Shown: one piece after another, positions 1 to 8,983 of the stretch
How positions within the stretch are numbered: the first letter of the stretch is position 1
Layout: every line of letters starts with the position of its first letter
Assembly (NCBI GenBank): GCA_947472885.1
Contig: CANJBX010000008.1
Coordinates: 1-64,000, forward strand
Length of the DNA stretch: 64,000 bases
Reading direction: 5' to 3'
Source: Hyphomicrobiaceae bacterium
GTDB taxonomy: Bacteria; Pseudomonadota; Alphaproteobacteria; Rhizobiales; Xanthobacteraceae
Position numbers and translations under genes: made by a program
The notes under the pieces: generated by a model
The model's input: the letters and a program-made list of their open reading frames with translations, nothing else
What the model was told of the DNA's origin: nothing
Databases searched by the model: none

Positions 1-93
1 TCGCATGGCTTGGCAGATGCCGCAGGCTCGCCAAGGACTGGGAGTGCCTGAATGGAAAAGCGCTCGCGTTCTTGCGTCTCGCCTCGATCCGAC

Positions 94-1704
94 TCATGGT
101 GAGAAAGCTAAGCAATCCTGCTTGAACTTTCCGAACAGACTCTCAGGCGTGTCGTCGCCATCGATATCCGCGAGGATCGCTTCACACTTCACGTTTGCCA
201 CGTGCAGGCAGGCTGGCAAAGACCACCTTTGCTGAAAGTTCAACCAGTCCTGCGCAAGAAATGCTGCCGGCAATGTCCCACCGGCGGGATGGATCACCGT
301 GATGCTCGCAGTCCGCGATTGCGGGGTCGAGGCTGGCGGTTGACTGCCGAAGCGGTTGCGGTTGCCGTCCGCCAAATTTCGCCAGTCCAGTGCTTCATTC
401 GCCTTGAACGAAATACGCTCCGCCTCGGGGCTGCCGCTCTTGGTCTTGAGCGCCAGCAATGCCTGCTCGCCGTAACGGCCGCCATGGAAACGCAGAAATG
501 CGAAGTCGAATCTCTCCAAAGGCGTCTGGCCGCTTTCGAGCCGCGCCATTTGATCGTTGACGGCGATGCGGGCGGGATCGGCAATCGGCGTCAGTAGTGC
601 AAGCGTTACGCCGACGATGACAAAAGCGGTGGCGATATTTGTCGTTGCAATACCGCGGAACTGGAGGCGGTAGCGGATCGCCGAGATGAGGTATCCGCCC
701 GCATAACATGCGCCGACGACGATGAGGGCGATCACCAGGACGCGCGATGCGCTGATGCCGTACTGCGCAATGCGCAGCCAGAGCCCATAGGCCGCAAGCG
801 CGGTCAACGGAACGAGGACAACGGTGCCGACCAGCCGCGCATAAAGCAGCACTTTGGCGGTGCCACTTTCGGCGTCAGTCTCCTGAAAGGTTGTATTGAT
901 GAGCACAATGACCGTCGCCGCCGCCGTTAGCAGGAGCGAGGTCGCGTAGCGCGTGTTCCACAACGGCTGGAGACCCGTGAATATCAGCGCAATCAGAAAC
1001 CCGGCAGCAATCAGAACGATCAGCGGCAGCAGCCATGACAGGAGATTAAGTACGAGCGTGCGCGAGCCACGCACGATGCCTTCGCGCACATCGGTCAAAT
1101 GGATTGCGCATGCGTAGGCGAGCGTCGTGGCGGTAATGAAAAACCATTCTTTGGTGATCGTTTCATAGAACAGCTCGATCTTGATGAGCCGGAACATCCA
1201 TGCGCCGAGCCAGAGAAGGCCCCAGAATACGGCCACGAACGCCACGGAATTGAAGTGGCGAATGGCGAGCGCCCATGATGCGTCATGATATTGCGCGTAG
1301 TCGGCAATGAATTTGCGCCGCGCATCGCCGGCCGCAACAAGCGAATGGACAATAAAGAAGATTGTAGCGAGCCCTCCCCACAGCGCCGGGCTGGGCAAAA
1401 TGTGCGCCGACGTTCCCGACCAATTCGTAGTGAGGGGAGCGCGCCAGATGTCATAGATTCCGAACCCAACGCAAAGCAGCGCCGCGGCGGCGAGCCATAT
1501 CGTCATGGTGCGAGGACGGAGATTGCCAAGGCTGGTGATGGCAAGCAGCGGAACGAAAGTGGCCACTACCGCCAGCGGCGTAAACAACAGGCCATCTGTT
1601 GCGGGCCATCCCTTGGCCTGTAGCTGGCGATAAAGCAGGTACAAGACAACGCCCTGTACAAAGGCGATCGCAAGCCTTGCGGCTACAACGGTCGGCGAAT
1701 TCAT
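94..1704 (-). CDS. DUF4153-type polytopic membrane protein
   Basis: A 536-residue inner-membrane protein that resembles the DUF4153 family; its biochemical role is unknown. Roughly residues 5-400 are a series of hydrophobic segments separated by short loops, consistent with about ten or more transmembrane helices. The last 130 or so residues are hydrophilic and probably form a soluble domain. The start is an ATG with no competing start nearby. The gene lies 60 bases downstream of mbfA on the same strand and could be co-transcribed with it. The 93 bases between its stop and the window edge hold no gene I recognise. The family call rests on overall architecture, not on a catalytic motif. Confidence 0.7.
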   Translation of the reverse strand: MNSPTVVAARLAIAFVQGVVLYLLYRQLQAKGWPATDGLLFTPLAVVATFVPLLAITSLGNLRPRTMTIWLAAAALLCVGFGIYDIWRAPLTTNWSGTSAHILPSPALWGGLATIFFIVHSLVAAGDARRKFIADYAQYHDASWALAIRHFNSVAFVAVFWGLLWLGAWMFRLIKIELFYETITKEWFFITATTLAYACAIHLTDVREGIVRGSRTLVLNLLSWLLPLIVLIAAGFLIALIFTGLQPLWNTRYATSLLLTAAATVIVLINTTFQETDAESGTAKVLLYARLVGTVVLVPLTALAAYGLWLRIAQYGISASRVLVIALIVVGACYAGGYLISAIRYRLQFRGIATTNIATAFVIVGVTLALLTPIADPARIAVNDQMARLESGQTPLERFDFAFLRFHGGRYGEQALLALKTKSGSPEAERISFKANEALDWRNLADGNRNRFGSQPPASTPQSRTASITVIHPAGGTLPAAFLAQDWLNFQQRWSLPACLHVANVKCEAILADIDGDDTPESLFGKFKQDCLAFSP

Positions 1705-1764
1705 ATCCCGGCCCTCATCCGTGTCATCAATCTTCCGGCGATTGATGGTATCTCGATGGTCTTA

Positions 1765-2721
1765 TTATGAATTTCCGATCAGGATGCCACCAAGAAACAC
1801 CAGTACACCGCCGACCACGACCTGAAAAGCTGCCTGCAGAAACGGCGTGTCCATATAACGATATCTTATGTACGATATCGCGCCGAGTTCGAGCACGACG
1901 ACGCCAATCGAAACGGAAGTTGCCACCACGAAATTCGGAATGAGGTAAGGCAGCGTGTGGCCAAGACCGCCGATGGTCGTCATGACACCGCTTGCCGTGC
2001 CGCGCAGCCAGGGCGTGCCGCGCCCTGTCAGCGAGCCGTCATCCGACAACGCCTCGGCAAATCCCATCGAAATGCCGGCGCCGATTGAAGCCGCCATGCC
2101 GACCAGAAACGTCTCCCAGGTGTTGTGGGTGGCGAAAGCCGCTGCGAACAGGGGCGCGAGCGTCGAGACGGAGCCGTCCATCAAGCCGGCGAGGCCCGGC
2201 TGCACGTATTGCAGAAGGAATATGCGCCGCGCGGTCTCGTCTTCCTTGCCGCGGGCATCGGTGGTGAGGATTTTCTCGTCGAGTTCGTTGGCGCGGTCCT
2301 CGTGCGTCGACTCGATTTCGGCGAGCCGCACCAGCAATTCGCGGATCGAAGCGTCGCGCGTTGTTTCCGCCGCCTTGCGATAGAATCGCTCGGCTTCATA
2401 CTCCATGCTGGCGGCGTATTTGCGCACTTCGTCGAGGCCGAGCGAGCGCGACAGCCACAGCGGCTTGTGTCTGAGAAAGCCCTTCACGTCCTGGCGGCGG
2501 ATCAGCGGCAGGAAATCGCCGAACTTCTTGCGGTAAAGGTCGTAGAGCATCGCGCGGTGGTCGGCTTCCTCGGCGGCCATGCCCTCGAACACTTTGGCCG
2601 AGGCGGGATATTGCGCGCGCAGGGAGTCGGCGAAGCTGTGATAAATCCGGTTGTCTTCCTCTTCGTTGGAAATGGCCAACGCGAGAATCTGCTGTTCGGT
2701 GAGATCTGAAAATCGTTGCAT
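1765..2721 (-). CDS. mbfA: Membrane-bound ferritin / iron exporter MbfA
   Basis: A 318-residue protein with an N-terminal ferritin/rubrerythrin-like four-helix domain (about residues 1-150) and a C-terminal VIT1/CCC1-type membrane domain (about 160-318). The ferritin part has several acidic E-x-x-H type motifs (EEADH, ESTHED) typical of diiron sites. The VIT part has the small-residue-rich helices around MDGSVSTLAP and MGFAEALSDD. MbfA of Bradyrhizobium and Agrobacterium exports iron from the cytosol and is repressed by Irr when iron is scarce. I chose the ATG giving MQRFSDLTEQQ because family members start there; a TTG at 2745 would add eight residues. An iron control element lies just upstream. 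Confidence 0.9.
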   Translation of the reverse strand: MQRFSDLTEQQILALAISNEEEDNRIYHSFADSLRAQYPASAKVFEGMAAEEADHRAMLYDLYRKKFGDFLPLIRRQDVKGFLRHKPLWLSRSLGLDEVRKYAASMEYEAERFYRKAAETTRDASIRELLVRLAEIESTHEDRANELDEKILTTDARGKEDETARRIFLLQYVQPGLAGLMDGSVSTLAPLFAAAFATHNTWETFLVGMAASIGAGISMGFAEALSDDGSLTGRGTPWLRGTASGVMTTIGGLGHTLPYLIPNFVVATSVSIGVVVLELGAISYIRYRYMDTPFLQAAFQVVVGGVLVFLGGILIGNS

Positions 2722-2775
2722 GATGGCTGTCGCCGATTCTGCCAACGCTTGTGGGACTGGAGCTATTCTAGTCAG

Positions 2776-2792
2776 TTTGGAATTACTCTAAA
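2776..2792. promoter_or_regulatory. Iron control element (Irr box) upstream of mbfA
   Basis: The 17-mer TTTGGAATTACTCTAAA is an inverted repeat that reads TTTRGARTWAYTCYAAA on both strands. It closely matches the ICE/Irr-box pattern of Rhizobiales (TTTAGAA-n-TTCTAAA type). It lies 54 bases upstream of the chosen mbfA ATG and 9 bases before the divergent Nudix gene, so it could block both promoters. The assignment is by motif and by the known Irr control of mbfA. Confidence 0.75.
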
Positions 2793-2801
2793 GAGGTTTC
2801 T

Positions 2802-3284
2802 GTGAGCTTTTCGCCGTTGAGGCAAGTCTTTGAGCCGGTTCTGCGCCGGGTCTTCCACCTGTATTGGCTTTTTTCGCGCGGACTGACCTTTGGCGTCCGT
2901 GCGCTGGTGATCGACGACCGCGGCCGGGTGTTCCTCATCAAGCATTCCTATGTCAGCGGCTGGCACCTTCCTGGCGGTGGCGTAGAGCCCGGCGAAACCA
3001 TGCGGCAGGCGCTGGCGCGCGAACTGATGGAGGAGGGCAATATTGAGCTGCTCGAACAGCCGCCGCTCTATTCGCTCTATTATCACCCAAGCGTTTCCAA
3101 CCGCGACCACGTTGCACTGTTCGTCGTGCGCGACTTTCGCCAGACCGCGCCGCCGCAGCCCAATCATGAGATCGTCGCGCATGGTTTCTTTGCGCCGGAC
3201 GACATGCCGGGCGACACCAGCAAGGCGACGCGTGCACGCCTCGCCGAAGTGATGCTCGGTACGCCGGTATCGGAACGGTGGTGA
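2802..3284 (+). CDS. Nudix hydrolase
   Basis: A 160-residue Nudix protein that should hydrolyse a nucleoside diphosphate linked to another moiety; the substrate cannot be read from the sequence. The Nudix box is present at about residues 62-84: GGGVEPGETMRQALA followed by RELMEEGN, with the metal-binding glutamates in place. The N-terminal 35 residues include a hydrophobic, basic stretch. Translation starts at a GTG preceded by AAGAGG at 2791-2796. The gene is divergent from mbfA and shares its promoter region. Its stop codon overlaps the truncated end of the reductase remnant on the other strand. Confidence 0.85.
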   Translation: MSFSPLRQVFEPVLRRVFHLYWLFSRGLTFGVRALVIDDRGRVFLIKHSYVSGWHLPGGGVEPGETMRQALARELMEEGNIELLEQPPLYSLYYHPSVSNRDHVALFVVRDFRQTAPPQPNHEIVAHGFFAPDDMPGDTSKATRARLAEVMLGTPVSERW

Positions 3285-3460
3285 TAGCGCCCGGCCTCGG
3301 CCTTGAACCCGCCCGAGCCGGTGGGGCCGGGGCTGCCGTCGGCGGTGATGAAGCTGCGGAAGCTGGTCGTGGGGCGCTGGAAGCTGCCGCCCTTGTCGTT
3401 GCGCTGCTTTTCGTCGTCCTGCCGGACGCCCTCGACAAACATTCCCATGAAACGCTCCAT
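3281..3460 (-). pseudogene. Glutathionyl-hydroquinone reductase N-terminal fragment
   Basis: Sixty codons read as the start of a YqjG-type glutathionyl-hydroquinone reductase (xenobiotic-class glutathione transferase). Residues MGMFVEGVRQDD, then GGSFQRPTTSFRSFITADG and GGFKAEAGRYH follow the family's conserved N-terminal order. Intact proteins continue with a CPWAH-type active-site motif and total over 300 residues. Here the frame loses all similarity directly after GRYH, at the stop codon of the Nudix gene, so the active-site cysteine and the rest of the protein are missing. I read this as a deletion remnant. The same strand carries nothing else recognisable up to the GNAT gene. Confidence 0.75.
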
Positions 3461-3586
3461 TTACCGGCCGGACAGGCACCCGGAAACTGCTGTTGAATAA
3501 GGTACATAGGGAGAGTCTGGCCGAACGGCAGTGCGCGGGCAGTGGACTGGGCAGGCGGCGGATGTTAAGCCGCGCGGGGCTGAACG

Positions 3587-4096
3587 ATGAACGATATTTC
3601 CCTCACCATATTGCCGGAAACCGCGACCGACGCGGTGGCGATCGATCATTTGCACGAGCGCACGTTCGGTCCCGGCCGTTACGCCAAGACGGCCTACCGT
3701 ATTCGCGAAATCACGCCGCATGACCTGGCGCTATCGTTCACGGCGCGCATCGGCACGCTGCTGGTGGGTTCGGTACGCCTGAGCCGCATTCGCATCGGCG
3801 AGGTCAAGGCATTGCTGCTAGGTCCGCTGACGGTCGAGCCCCCGTTCCGCTCGCGCGGAATCGGGCTGAAGTTGATCGAACGCGCCATGGCTGAAGCGAA
3901 GAACAGCGGCAACCGGCTGGTGGTGCTGGTCGGCGACGAGCCGTATTATGCCCGCGCCGGTTTCAAGCGCACCGCAAAGGGCCAGATCAGGTTGCCGGGG
4001 CCAGTCGATCCCGCGCGCTTGCTGGTTGCCGAACTGGTCGAAGGCGCGGCGGCGGATGTCGCCGGCGCAATCAGGCCTGAGTGGGAAGCGGCCTAG
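3587..4096 (+). CDS. GNAT family N-acetyltransferase
   Basis: A 169-residue single-domain acetyltransferase of the YhbS-like GNAT group, predicted to move an acetyl group from acetyl-CoA to an unknown amine. The acetyl-CoA-binding motif A is visible at about residues 79-98: LTVEPPFRSRGIGLKLIERA, with the R-x-x-G-I-G loop. The C-terminal part YYARAGF is the usual GNAT beta-strand/tyrosine region. The ATG at 3587 fits the family start, but the ribosome binding site is weak. The stop overlaps the end of the convergent membrane-protein gene by four bases. Confidence 0.85.
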   Translation: MNDISLTILPETATDAVAIDHLHERTFGPGRYAKTAYRIREITPHDLALSFTARIGTLLVGSVRLSRIRIGEVKALLLGPLTVEPPFRSRGIGLKLIERAMAEAKNSGNRLVVLVGDEPYYARAGFKRTAKGQIRLPGPVDPARLLVAELVEGAAADVAGAIRPEWEAA

Positions 4097-6156
4097 CGGC
4101 CTTCGCGCAGCCACGTCGCCGCAAGGCTTCCGATCAGCAGCAGCAGGCCGAGCAATCCGGCGAACATCGGCAGCACGCCGATGCCACGCACGACGCTGGC
4201 GTCACGCAGCTTAAGGCCGATCCAGTCCTCGCCCTTGAACGTGTCGCTTGAGCGCACGCCGAGAACGCGCGGCATGTTCAATGCATCTCCCGAAGCGATC
4301 CGGCGCGCCTCACCGCCGGTGGCAGCCGCGAGCGGCGCCAGCATTTCGGTTGTCGAGGTCACTTCGGCAAACTCGCGCGGATTGGCCGGGCCGACGTTGA
4401 CCAGCGCCGTGAGCTTGCCGTCGGTCGCGCGCCACAGGCCGAGTTCGTTGGCGTCCACCGTCTTTTGCCACACACCGGGACCATCGGGATTGAGCGGGAA
4501 TGCGCGCGTCGCGCCGGACGGCGAGGTGAGCGTAATGTCGCTGACCGTGTCGGCCATGGTCTGCCGCCGCACGGTGAGCGCACGGTTGCCGCCGGAGATG
4601 CGCAGCGACTCTTCCTCAAGATCGGGCTGCTTCATCAGCCAGTGCGACAGGCGGCGCAACAGGTCGAGGTGCGGTCCGCCGTTTTCATAGCCGCGCGCCC
4701 ATAGCCAGATGTGATCTGACAGCAGCAGCGCAATGCGTCCTTCGCCCTCGCGGCCCAGCACCATCAGCGGTTTGTTGTCCGGCCCGCTCATGACGGCGGT
4801 GCCGGTCACGGCGCGCGTATCGACAAGGCGGAACCAGCGGCTCCAGTGCGGAGGCTGCTCGCCGCCGTCGAGGCCGCGCGTCACCGGATGGCGGCGGCCA
4901 AGGTCCGTGAGCTGCGGCAGGAATGGCACTTCCGTCATCTTGCCGCTGGGCTCGGCCGGCAGTACGCTCTCCAGCGGGGTGCGCCAGATGCTGGTCTGCG
5001 AAGCGTAGTCGGGACCGGCCGCGACCAGCACCGCGCCGCCATCGCGGACATATTTCGCGATGTTGTCGAAATAGATGATCGGCAGCACGCCCTGGCGCGC
5101 GTAGCGGTCGAAGATAATCAGCTGGAATTCGTTGATCTTCTGCTGGAACAGTTCGCGCGTCGGGAAAGCGATCAGCGACAGTTCATTGATCGGCGTTCCG
5201 TCCTGCTTTTCCGGCGGACGCAAAATCGTGAAGTGAACGAGGTCCACGTTGGCGTCGGACTTGAGCAGGTTGCGCCAGGTGCGTTCGCCGGCATGCGGCT
5301 CGCCCGACACCAGCAGCACGCGCAGCTTGTCGCGCACGCCGTCGATGGAGACGACCGCGCGGTTGTTGACAAGGGTGAGTTCGCCTTCGAGTGGGGAGGT
5401 CTCGATCTCGACGATATTCGGGCCTGCATGCGGGATCGGAATTTGTACCCGCACCGTGCTGCCGGATTGCACCGTGCGCTGGTCGATGACCTCGCCGTCG
5501 CGGCGGATCGTGACCTGCGCGGGGGCTGGACCCGAGCCGGAGTCCTCGACCTTGAACACCACGGTCTGCTGCTGGCTGACGATGCCGAAGCGTGGCGCGG
5601 TGATGAGCGCTACGCGGCGGTCGCGCTCGTCGGCGCGTCCGGTGATGAGCGCATGGAGGGGGGCGGTGAAGCCGAGTGCGCTCGCCTCAGCCGGAACGTC
5701 ATGCACGCGGCCGTCGGTGAGCAGGATTGCGCCGGCGACACGATCCGGCGGCACGTCGGAGAGGGCGGAACTCAGCGCGGTGAACAACCGCGTGCCGTCG
5801 GTCTCGCCATTGGCTTCGCCGGCTTCGACGGTGCGGACTTCAAGGCCCGGAATGCGTCCGAGACGTTCGGCGAGTAAAGTGCGTGCCGCCTGTGTCTGCG
5901 CCTCGCGTCCGCCGAAACTCTGGCTCGGGCTTTTATCGACGACGACAACAGCGACGGAGGTGAGCGGTTCGCGGTCCTCGCGGGTGAATGAGGGGTTCGC
6001 CAGCGCCAATGCGACCAGCGCCAGTGCGACGACGCGCATCCACGCGCCGCGCGTGCGGGCGAGGAACAGCAACGTGGCCAGAATTGTCACAGCCGCCAGC
6101 GCAGCCCACAGAACGTAGGCAGGAACCAGTGGCGCAAATGCAATTCCGTAACCCAC
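4093..6156 (-). CDS. Membrane protein with VWA-like and amidotransferase-like domains
   Basis: A 687-residue membrane protein, last gene of the MoxR operon. Two hydrophobic helices occupy about residues 10-55. A VWA-like segment follows with a MIDAS-type D-x-S-x-S at 74-78 (DKSPS). Residues about 270-560 resemble the class I glutamine amidotransferase-like fold often seen in this operon type, without an obvious catalytic triad that I can certify. A last membrane helix lies near 660-682, followed by basic residues. It begins 10 bases after the stop of the upstream gene. Function is unknown; the context suggests a membrane-anchored partner of the MoxR ATPase. Confidence 0.75.
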   Translation of the reverse strand: MGYGIAFAPLVPAYVLWAALAAVTILATLLFLARTRGAWMRVVALALVALALANPSFTREDREPLTSVAVVVVDKSPSQSFGGREAQTQAARTLLAERLGRIPGLEVRTVEAGEANGETDGTRLFTALSSALSDVPPDRVAGAILLTDGRVHDVPAEASALGFTAPLHALITGRADERDRRVALITAPRFGIVSQQQTVVFKVEDSGSGPAPAQVTIRRDGEVIDQRTVQSGSTVRVQIPIPHAGPNIVEIETSPLEGELTLVNNRAVVSIDGVRDKLRVLLVSGEPHAGERTWRNLLKSDANVDLVHFTILRPPEKQDGTPINELSLIAFPTRELFQQKINEFQLIIFDRYARQGVLPIIYFDNIAKYVRDGGAVLVAAGPDYASQTSIWRTPLESVLPAEPSGKMTEVPFLPQLTDLGRRHPVTRGLDGGEQPPHWSRWFRLVDTRAVTGTAVMSGPDNKPLMVLGREGEGRIALLLSDHIWLWARGYENGGPHLDLLRRLSHWLMKQPDLEEESLRISGGNRALTVRRQTMADTVSDITLTSPSGATRAFPLNPDGPGVWQKTVDANELGLWRATDGKLTALVNVGPANPREFAEVTSTTEMLAPLAAATGGEARRIASGDALNMPRVLGVRSSDTFKGEDWIGLKLRDASVVRGIGVLPMFAGLLGLLLLIGSLAATWLREGR

Positions 6157-6166
6157 AGCGTTACTC

Positions 6167-8983
6167 CTACTGACCCAGGCGTTCGATTAGCGCCGGGACA
6201 TGGACCTGATCGGCCTTATAGTTGCCGGTCAGCGTATACATCACGATGTTGACGCCGGCGCGGAAGGCGAATTCGCGCTGGCGCGGTTCGCCCGGCGACA
6301 GCGGCAGCATCGGCTGGCCGTCGGGCCGCTGCGCCCATGCGCCGGCGAGATCGTTCGAGGTGATGATGATGGACGATACGCCGTCGCCGCCGCGCGCCGG
6401 TCGCTTGGTCTCGTCTTCCTCTTCACCCTTGTCGGTCTGCAGCGCCTCGACCCACAGTTGCCCGGAGTTGAAGCGGCCGGGGAAGTCGCGCAGCAGATAA
6501 AAAGTTTTCGCAAGCACATGATCGCGCGGGATCGGCTCAAGCTCGGGAATATCGAGCGACGACAGAATGCCGCGCAGCGCGACCATGCCGGGGCTGCGGT
6601 TTTCGCCGCCGGGGCCGGGCGGCGCCATCACGGCGTCGCGGGTGTCGAACAACACCGTGCCGCCCTGTTTCATGTAGGCGTCGATGCGCGCCAGTGCGGC
6701 AGCCGTCGGCTTGGGTGCGCCCGGCGCGACCGGCCAGTAGATCAGCGGAAAGAACGAAAGTTCGTCCTTGGCAATGTCGAGGCCCATGGGTTCGCCGGCT
6801 TCCAGCGCCGTGCGTTGGCCGAGAAACAGCGTCAGTCCCGTTAGGCCGGCCTTGCTCACGGCATCGACCTCGGCGTCGCCGGTGATGACATAGGCGAGAT
6901 GGGTTTCGACGGTGGCCTTGGCGGCGAACTGGTCGGAGGCCTGATCGGCAAATGACGGCGTTGGTAATGCCGCGAGGGCGAGCGTTCCCAGCGCGAACAA
7001 TACGACGGCTGCGCTGGCGCGGCGCGGCATCAGTCGGGTCAGTCCGCCGGAGAGCCAGAACACGACCAGCCCGTCGATCACCAGCAGCAGCAATCCGATC
7101 ACGAACAGCGGTCCGCGCAGGTCCGTCGGTTCGCCGACGCGATAGGGCTCGATATTGGCTTTCAGCGGCGCAAGATCGAGCGGCTTGAGGCGATCTGTCG
7201 GTGCAAGCGTGTTCACGGCGAGCAATCCTTCCGGCGGGCCGTAGAAGCCGGGCGGGTTATCGGCCTTGGCGCGGCCGGTGTAGTTCGCCGCGACCGGGCG
7301 CGCGTAGACCGGCGGCGGGCCGAATGCGCCGAAGCCGTTGAGGATGCGCGTGGGGGGGAGGAATTCGCGCGAGGCTTCCTGCTGCGGTGTTGTTTCCTGC
7401 TGCACAAGGCCGGCGAGACCAACGAGGCGCTTGAGCATGTCCACGAACACGCCGGACAGCGGCAGGTTCGACCAGCGTGCGTCGGCGGTGACGTGGAACA
7501 ATACGATAACTCCCTTGCCGCGTTTCACGGCGGTGACGAGCGGCGTGCCATCGGCAAGCGCAGCCCAGGTGCGGTCGCCGAGCCCGGCTTCCGGTTCGGC
7601 CAGCACCTGCCGCGTGACGGTGACGTCTTCGGGCACCGGCATGCCGACAAACGGGCCTTCACGCGAGAACGACGCAAGCTGTTGCGGCTTGTCCCAGCTC
7701 AGTGAGCCGCCGAGGATGCGGCCGCCGCGGCGCAGCTTCACCGGCACGAGGTCGTCGCCGCCGCTGGCAAGGCGGGGGCCTGCGAACCGCACCAGCACGC
7801 CGCCGGTCTCGACCCAGCGCAACAGCTTGTCGCGCGCTTCGCCGGAGACGTTGCCGACGTCGGCAAGGATCATCATCGGCACGCCTTGCTCGATGAACCG
7901 GGTGACGGCATCGACCGGCGAACTCTTCTCAGCAATGCGCACGTCGGCGAACGGGTTGAGCGCGCGGGAGAGATAGTAGTTGGACGCGAGCAGCGGCTGC
8001 GCAGTGTCGGCGGTCGAGCCGGTCATGATGCCGACGGTGCGGCGGCGCCAGCGTTTGTCGAGCAGTTGCACCGAGCCCGACGAATGTTCCGAGACGATTT
8101 CGAGCCGCGTGATGTCGTTGCGCAATTCCACCGGCAGGTCGAACTGTGCCTCGGTTTCGGTCTGGCCGCTGGCGAACTTGAACGGCGTATCGCCGAGTGA
8201 AAGCCCCTTGAGGTCGAACGCGCGCACGACACCGGCATCGCTGCCATCCGGCGACAGCCGCAGCACCTTGACCGCAAGCGCGCTGGCCGCGTTCTCCGCC
8301 GCCGTCAGGGCGCGTGGCGAGGGAAGTCCGCCGGTGATGACCGTGACCGTGCGGCCTTCGGTCATGCCGGCGAGGCCCGCGACGAATTCAGGCGACTGCG
8401 TGACATCGACGCCATCCGACAGCCAGATCAGCTCGGCGGTGGGTGTTGCCGCAAGAAAGCGCTTGATCGCGGGCAGCACGTCGCCGCGCGCAAGGCTGTG
8501 CGGCTTTGGCACGATCTGGTGCGCGCGCACACGTGCCGCGCCCGGCGTTTCGAGCGAAATATCGCGCGTGGTTTCTGACAGCGGCACCAGCGCCACGCCG
8601 CGCCCGTCGCTTTCAGCGCGCGAAATGAGATCGTCGATGGTGCGCACGCGCGCATCCCATGAAGCGGCCGCCGACCAGCCATCGTCGATCAGCAGCGCCA
8701 TCGGCACTTTCGCCTGCGTCGTCGCAATCGGCGGATTCCATAACGGCCCGGCAGCGGCGAGGATCAGCAGCGCGGCCAGCGTCAGGCGCAGCAGCGTCAG
8801 CCACCAGGGCGTGCGGGCCGGGGTTTCTTCCTTGGGTACGATGTCGAACAACATGCGCGTCGGCGGGAAGCTGATGCGGCGCGGGCGCGGCGGAATGAGC
8901 CGCAACAGCCACCACAAGGCGGGCAGCGCGATCAGGCCGATCAGCACCAGGGGCTGCGCGAATGCGAGCGGCAGGCCCATCAT
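6167..8983 (-). CDS. BatA/DUF4159 domain membrane protein
   Basis: A 938-residue protein with a BatA-type N terminus and a DUF4159 C terminus. Residues 1-90 hold two membrane helices around the typical PPRPRRISFPPTRML stretch. Next comes a VWA-like segment in which the metal-binding motif is degenerate (DDGWS). Membrane helices recur near residues 630-670, and DUF4159 fills about 675-938 with HLAYVITGD and DELSFFPLIYWP. The ATG overlaps the stop of the DUF58 gene by four bases, indicating translational coupling. The role is inferred from the MoxR context: such proteins are thought to work in assembly or maturation of envelope proteins, but no substrate is evident here. Confidence 0.85.
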   Translation of the reverse strand: MMGLPLAFAQPLVLIGLIALPALWWLLRLIPPRPRRISFPPTRMLFDIVPKEETPARTPWWLTLLRLTLAALLILAAAGPLWNPPIATTQAKVPMALLIDDGWSAAASWDARVRTIDDLISRAESDGRGVALVPLSETTRDISLETPGAARVRAHQIVPKPHSLARGDVLPAIKRFLAATPTAELIWLSDGVDVTQSPEFVAGLAGMTEGRTVTVITGGLPSPRALTAAENAASALAVKVLRLSPDGSDAGVVRAFDLKGLSLGDTPFKFASGQTETEAQFDLPVELRNDITRLEIVSEHSSGSVQLLDKRWRRRTVGIMTGSTADTAQPLLASNYYLSRALNPFADVRIAEKSSPVDAVTRFIEQGVPMMILADVGNVSGEARDKLLRWVETGGVLVRFAGPRLASGGDDLVPVKLRRGGRILGGSLSWDKPQQLASFSREGPFVGMPVPEDVTVTRQVLAEPEAGLGDRTWAALADGTPLVTAVKRGKGVIVLFHVTADARWSNLPLSGVFVDMLKRLVGLAGLVQQETTPQQEASREFLPPTRILNGFGAFGPPPVYARPVAANYTGRAKADNPPGFYGPPEGLLAVNTLAPTDRLKPLDLAPLKANIEPYRVGEPTDLRGPLFVIGLLLLVIDGLVVFWLSGGLTRLMPRRASAAVVLFALGTLALAALPTPSFADQASDQFAAKATVETHLAYVITGDAEVDAVSKAGLTGLTLFLGQRTALEAGEPMGLDIAKDELSFFPLIYWPVAPGAPKPTAAALARIDAYMKQGGTVLFDTRDAVMAPPGPGGENRSPGMVALRGILSSLDIPELEPIPRDHVLAKTFYLLRDFPGRFNSGQLWVEALQTDKGEEEDETKRPARGGDGVSSIIITSNDLAGAWAQRPDGQPMLPLSPGEPRQREFAFRAGVNIVMYTLTGNYKADQVHVPALIERLGQ

